This document shows positions 2,833-5,641 of a stretch of DNA of 5,641 nucleotides, piece by piece. Under the pieces are notes generated by a model. It was not told the DNA's origin. It was given only the letters and a program-made list of their open reading frames with translations, and ran no database searches. This DNA is from Caldilineales bacterium (GTDB lineage: Bacteria; Chloroflexota; Anaerolineae; JAAEKA01). The stretch is taken from positions 1 to 5,641 of the forward strand of contig JAJTXO010000297.1 of NCBI GenBank assembly GCA_021463315.1. Reading direction: 5' to 3'. Made by a program: the position numbers and the translations under genes. Each line of letters starts with the position of its first letter. Position 1 is the stretch's first letter.

Positions 2833-5641
2833 TCAGGAGAAATTCATCTGCTGCGCCGTGGCAAGGGCGCGTTGGAGGAGATCGTGCGCCTGGCAGCCCT
2901 GGCCGGCGTCCCAGGCTGTGAGGGCTGCGACAAGAGACTCTTCTAAGACAGGAGGCACGACTTGCTGGCCGGGATCGCAGATCTGCCGCGCAAAGGCGAT
3001 AGCTTCTGCGGGGCGATCCTGCGCCAGGGCGACGCCGATCAGCGGCCACAGCGCCTGCCAGCAAAGTGGATAGGGTGTCGCCAGGCGACGCCAGCTCTCC
3101 ATCGCCGCTTGCGCCCAACTCTGGGTTTCGGCCAGGTCGCCGCGCCGCCAGGCCATCCAGGCGAGGCCAGCCTGGCTCGCGCCCATGTAGTCGAACATCC
3201 CCGCAGTCATAGCCACGGCCAGCCCGCGCTGAGCAAGCGCCTCCACTTCGGCGTCATGCGCCTGGCGACGATGGACGAGGACGAGGTAGGCCAGGCAACG
3301 CGCCTGGAGGGTGACGTCGCCGACCTGCTCGGCCATCTTCAGCGCGGTCAGCAGTGCGGCCTCAGCTTCCGCCAGGTCCCCGTGCCACAAGAGATAGAAG
3401 CCCAGCGCAAATTGGTAGGCCCCACGCGCTTCGGGGCCAGTCGACGGTGGAAGAGCCGCCAGTGCGGCGCGCACGTAGGCTAAGGCGTCATCGGACGGCG
3501 CGAAGCGGCTGCGCTGGCCTGTCCAGCGCGCCAGATTGCCAAAAAGCGAGGCGCGCTGTGCGGCCGTGCCGTGCTGTTCAATCAGCGGGCGCACGCGAGC
3601 GATCTGTTCCGCCATCTCGTCAGGCCGACGCCACCAGTACAACAGAAGCAGGCGTTCGAGCTGCACCTGGCACCACTCCTCCCACCAGGCGGTCTCGCCC
3701 CCCTCACCTGGCGCTCCTAGCAGCGCCTCGGCAGCCGCATAGTGGGCGACCACCTGGTCGTAGCTGGTTCGTTCGCTTTCCACGGTCTTGCCGATCTTGC
3801 GTCGCACACGCGCCTGCGCAACGCAATCGTCGTTTGGCAGGCAGGCCAGCACCGCCGTGTAAGCCTCCCGCGCCGCAGCGTGCTCGGCCAGCAGTTCCCG
3901 CAAGTCTCCCACCAGTTCCAGCACCTGCGTCTCCCATGGGCGCCGCTGCCCTGGCTCAGCGAACGTATCGAGCAGACGGCTCGCTCTTGTCAGCGCAGCC
4001 AGCGCTTCTTGCTGCGCATAAACGGCGCGTGCCGCCAAAGCGGCGCGGTGGTAGTACGCAATGGCCTGCGCCGGGAGATGGGCGTGCTCATAGTGCTCCG
4101 CTATGGCGCCGGCCGCACGATCCAGGTCGGCGCTGTGTAGCTGCTCCAACGCACGCGCTACCCGGCCATGCAACCAACGGCGGCTTGTCCGGCCGAGGCT
4201 GCCATACGCTGCCTCGCGCAGTTTGTCGTGGCTGAAGTCGTAGGCCTCAACGCCTTGCTCCCGCACGATCTGTCGCCGCCACAGCTCGTCCAGGCTCTGC
4301 ACCACGCTCGCTTCGTTCTGGCCGCTGGCGCGACACAAGAGATCGAAGGTGAACTCGCGGCCGATCACCGCGGCTGTTTGCGCCAAAGCACGAACTCCCG
4401 GCGAAAGCAGCGCCAGTCGCCGCTGGATCACTGCGCGCACCTTAGGCGGCAGGTTAGACTGAGGCGACAAGAAATCAGGGGCGGCTTCCGTCTGCTCCTT
4501 CGCCTCCCCGGCCTTGTTTCCTTGTCTGCTGGTCTCCCCGCTTCCGATCCCCGCCCGCACCGTCTCGACGATGAACAACGGGTTGCCTTCAGTGTCCTGG
4601 AAAAGTTGCGCGGCTTGCGCCGGCGCCAACTCGTTGCCGAGCAGACCGGCAGCCAGCGCAGCAGTTTCGGCGGCGCTCAACGACGGCAGGTGCAAGTCGG
4701 ACAGGAGGTCGTGTTGCGCCAACGCCAACCGAAAAGCGATCAACGGGTGATCTTGCTCCACCTCCTCGGCGCGCACTGTGCCAAGCACCAGCAGCGCAAC
4801 GTTGGCGTGGGCCTGGAGCAGGAAGTTTAGCCAGTCCAACGTCTCGCGATCACACCACTGCACGTCGTCGAGCAGGAGCAGCAGCGGGCGCGTGGCGCCG
4901 TCGACGATTGGCGAGGCGCCGGCCACAGCCTGACCCAGCACGGCGCGGTTGAGCGCCTGAAAGAAACGCTGGCGCTGCCAGGCTTCGGTCATCGGCCCCG
5001 GCGGCGGCAGGTCAGGCCGTTCTGTCAGCAGTTCAGGCAGCAAGCGCGCTGTCTCGCTGCGCCAGATGCCCTCCAGTTCGCGTGCTGTGCCTTGCAGCGC
5101 TACACTACGCAGCCACTCGGCTACCGGCCCATAGGCCATCGCGGAGCCGCCGCTGGCGTAACAGCGCGCCACGGCGCTTTCGATACCCTGGCGCTGCACC
5201 CAGGCCAGCAGCTCTTCAGCCAGGCGTGTTTTGCCGATACCCGCCTCGCCGGAAATCAACACGACCTGCGCCTTGCCTGCCGCAGCCTGGCGCCATGCGC
5301 TTAGCAACGCCTCCCATTGGGCCTGCCGGCCGACGAAGGCCGCTTCCACAGCAGGCGGCTCCTGTTGGGCTGGGCTTGCGCCAACCATCAGCACGCGCTG
5401 GTAGACCGCCTGAGTCACAGGGCTTGGATCCACCCCCATCTCGTGGCGTAGGATCGTAACGCAGGTGTGATAGACGCGCAGCGCGCTGGCCCGGTCTCCC
5501 AGGGCAAGATGCAGGTCCATCAATTGGCGATAGACAGCCTCGTGAAGCGGATCGGCCCGCACCAAGCGCTGGGCGTAGCCCAACGCTTGCCGGTAGCTGC
5601 GCCTTTGCTCCAGCAATGCTGCCAGCCGCTCCAGCGCGTCC
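2833..5641 (-). CDS. Partial BTAD-STAND ATPase-TPR transcriptional regulator (AfsR/SARP-like), 5' end missing
   Basis: About 935 residues are visible, numbered here from the first whole codon (5640). The frame is open to the window edge and residues 1-8 (DALERLAA) continue the helical pattern, so the TTG at 5616 is not a real start. Residues 1-86 are the end of a bacterial transcriptional activator domain (HEMGVDPSPVTQAVYQRVL). A STAND/AAA_16 ATPase follows: FVGR near 102, Walker A GEAGIGKT (131-138), Walker B LLLLLDDVQW (D258, D259), GTVR (R290), and EGNPLF (351-356). A winged-helix-like region spans about 397-480 (PPKVRAVIQRRLALLSPGVR, FSHDKLREAAY). Residues ~500-935 are TPR-like helical repeats, for example WHGDLAEAEAALLTALKMAE. 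Such proteins are thought to switch on ATP and ligand or partner binding. The missing N-terminus would be expected to hold an OmpR-type DNA-binding domain. The downstream SnoaL-like gene is a possible target by position only. Confidence 0.92.
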   Translation of the reverse strand, partial: DALERLAALLEQRRSYRQALGYAQRLVRADPLHEAVYRQLMDLHLALGDRASALRVYHTCVTILRHEMGVDPSPVTQAVYQRVLMVGASPAQQEPPAVEAAFVGRQAQWEALLSAWRQAAAGKAQVVLISGEAGIGKTRLAEELLAWVQRQGIESAVARCYASGGSAMAYGPVAEWLRSVALQGTARELEGIWRSETARLLPELLTERPDLPPPGPMTEAWQRQRFFQALNRAVLGQAVAGASPIVDGATRPLLLLLDDVQWCDRETLDWLNFLLQAHANVALLVLGTVRAEEVEQDHPLIAFRLALAQHDLLSDLHLPSLSAAETAALAAGLLGNELAPAQAAQLFQDTEGNPLFIVETVRAGIGSGETSRQGNKAGEAKEQTEAAPDFLSPQSNLPPKVRAVIQRRLALLSPGVRALAQTAAVIGREFTFDLLCRASGQNEASVVQSLDELWRRQIVREQGVEAYDFSHDKLREAAYGSLGRTSRRWLHGRVARALEQLHSADLDRAAGAIAEHYEHAHLPAQAIAYYHRAALAARAVYAQQEALAALTRASRLLDTFAEPGQRRPWETQVLELVGDLRELLAEHAAAREAYTAVLACLPNDDCVAQARVRRKIGKTVESERTSYDQVVAHYAAAEALLGAPGEGGETAWWEEWCQVQLERLLLLYWWRRPDEMAEQIARVRPLIEQHGTAAQRASLFGNLARWTGQRSRFAPSDDALAYVRAALAALPPSTGPEARGAYQFALGFYLLWHGDLAEAEAALLTALKMAEQVGDVTLQARCLAYLVLVHRRQAHDAEVEALAQRGLAVAMTAGMFDYMGASQAGLAWMAWRRGDLAETQSWAQAAMESWRRLATPYPLCWQALWPLIGVALAQDRPAEAIAFARQICDPGQQVVPPVLEESLVAALTAWDAGQGCQAHDLLQRALATAQQMNFS
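4485..4546 (-). other. Purine-rich linker segment inside the regulator gene
   Basis: On the coding strand this stretch is almost all A and G. It encodes a hydrophilic, low-complexity linker (SGETSRQGNKAGEAKEQTE) between the ATPase GNPLF region and the winged-helix-like region. It includes AGA, GGA and GGG codons that stand out against the C/G-ending codons around it. It is in frame and does not break the gene. It may be a tolerated repeat insertion or simply a flexible linker. Confidence 0.6.

Noticed and set aside
2744..3118. Minus-strand 124-codon frame overlapping the regulator 3' end, considered as a frameshifted continuation
   Set aside because: It does not continue the TPR-like pattern beyond the regulator stop, and the regulator ends within a normal helical repeat; no frameshift is needed.
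3354..4235. Plus-strand 293-codon open frame opposite the regulator gene
   Set aside because: It is rich in R, P and A without domain features, and lies antisense to a coherent TPR/ATPase protein; a high-GC shadow.
4168..4830. Plus-strand 220-codon open frame opposite the regulator gene
   Set aside because: Same reason: antisense to the ATPase and winged-helix region, with no recognisable family.
5614..5616. TTG as the start of the regulator gene
   Set aside because: The frame is open to the window edge and the upstream residues continue the BTAD helix; the true start lies outside the window.

Overview
The window is GC-rich, gene-dense bacterial DNA carrying four protein genes, three small non-coding gaps and two conspicuous repeat structures. 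The best guess for the host is a member of the Chloroflexota (Caldilinea/Anaerolineae-like). This is inferred from a large BTAD-STAND-TPR regulator of a type abundant there, a DUF2071 protein, GC-rich codon use and interspersed palindromic repeats. It is not proven by any marker gene.

Left edge (1-244): a cluster of three related repeat copies. Two identical 75-bp direct copies (1-75 and 147-221) flank a diverged inverted copy (76-133). Each copy has the same 18-bp head and a stem-loop with TTTCAA at its tip. The cluster ends just before the ribosome binding site of a plus-strand DUF2071/YqjF-like gene (245-994).

Middle: the DUF2071 gene runs tail-to-tail, with a 9-bp overlap, into a minus-strand gene (986-2035) whose N-terminus looks like a nucleotidyltransferase fold. 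Upstream of that gene, the 217-bp gap 2036-2252 holds a palindrome over the start codon, a small hairpin, and a 98-bp element bounded by perfect 18-bp inverted repeats.

Right: a small SnoaL-like (NTF2-fold) gene (2253-2654, minus) with a very strong ribosome binding site. It is preceded by a 178-bp gap and then by the 3' end of a very large minus-strand regulator gene (2833 to beyond the right edge). That regulator has the end of a BTAD domain, a STAND-type ATPase and a long TPR-like helical tail. Its N-terminal part, where a DNA-binding domain would be expected, lies outside the window.

The three minus-strand genes point the same way, but their spacing (178 and 217 bp, the latter with a strong inverted repeat) argues against one tight operon. 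The regulator may control the adjacent SnoaL-like gene, but this rests only on position. No RNA genes, CRISPR array, transposase or phage gene were seen. I see no convincing new multi-gene system; the most unusual material is the repeat architecture.
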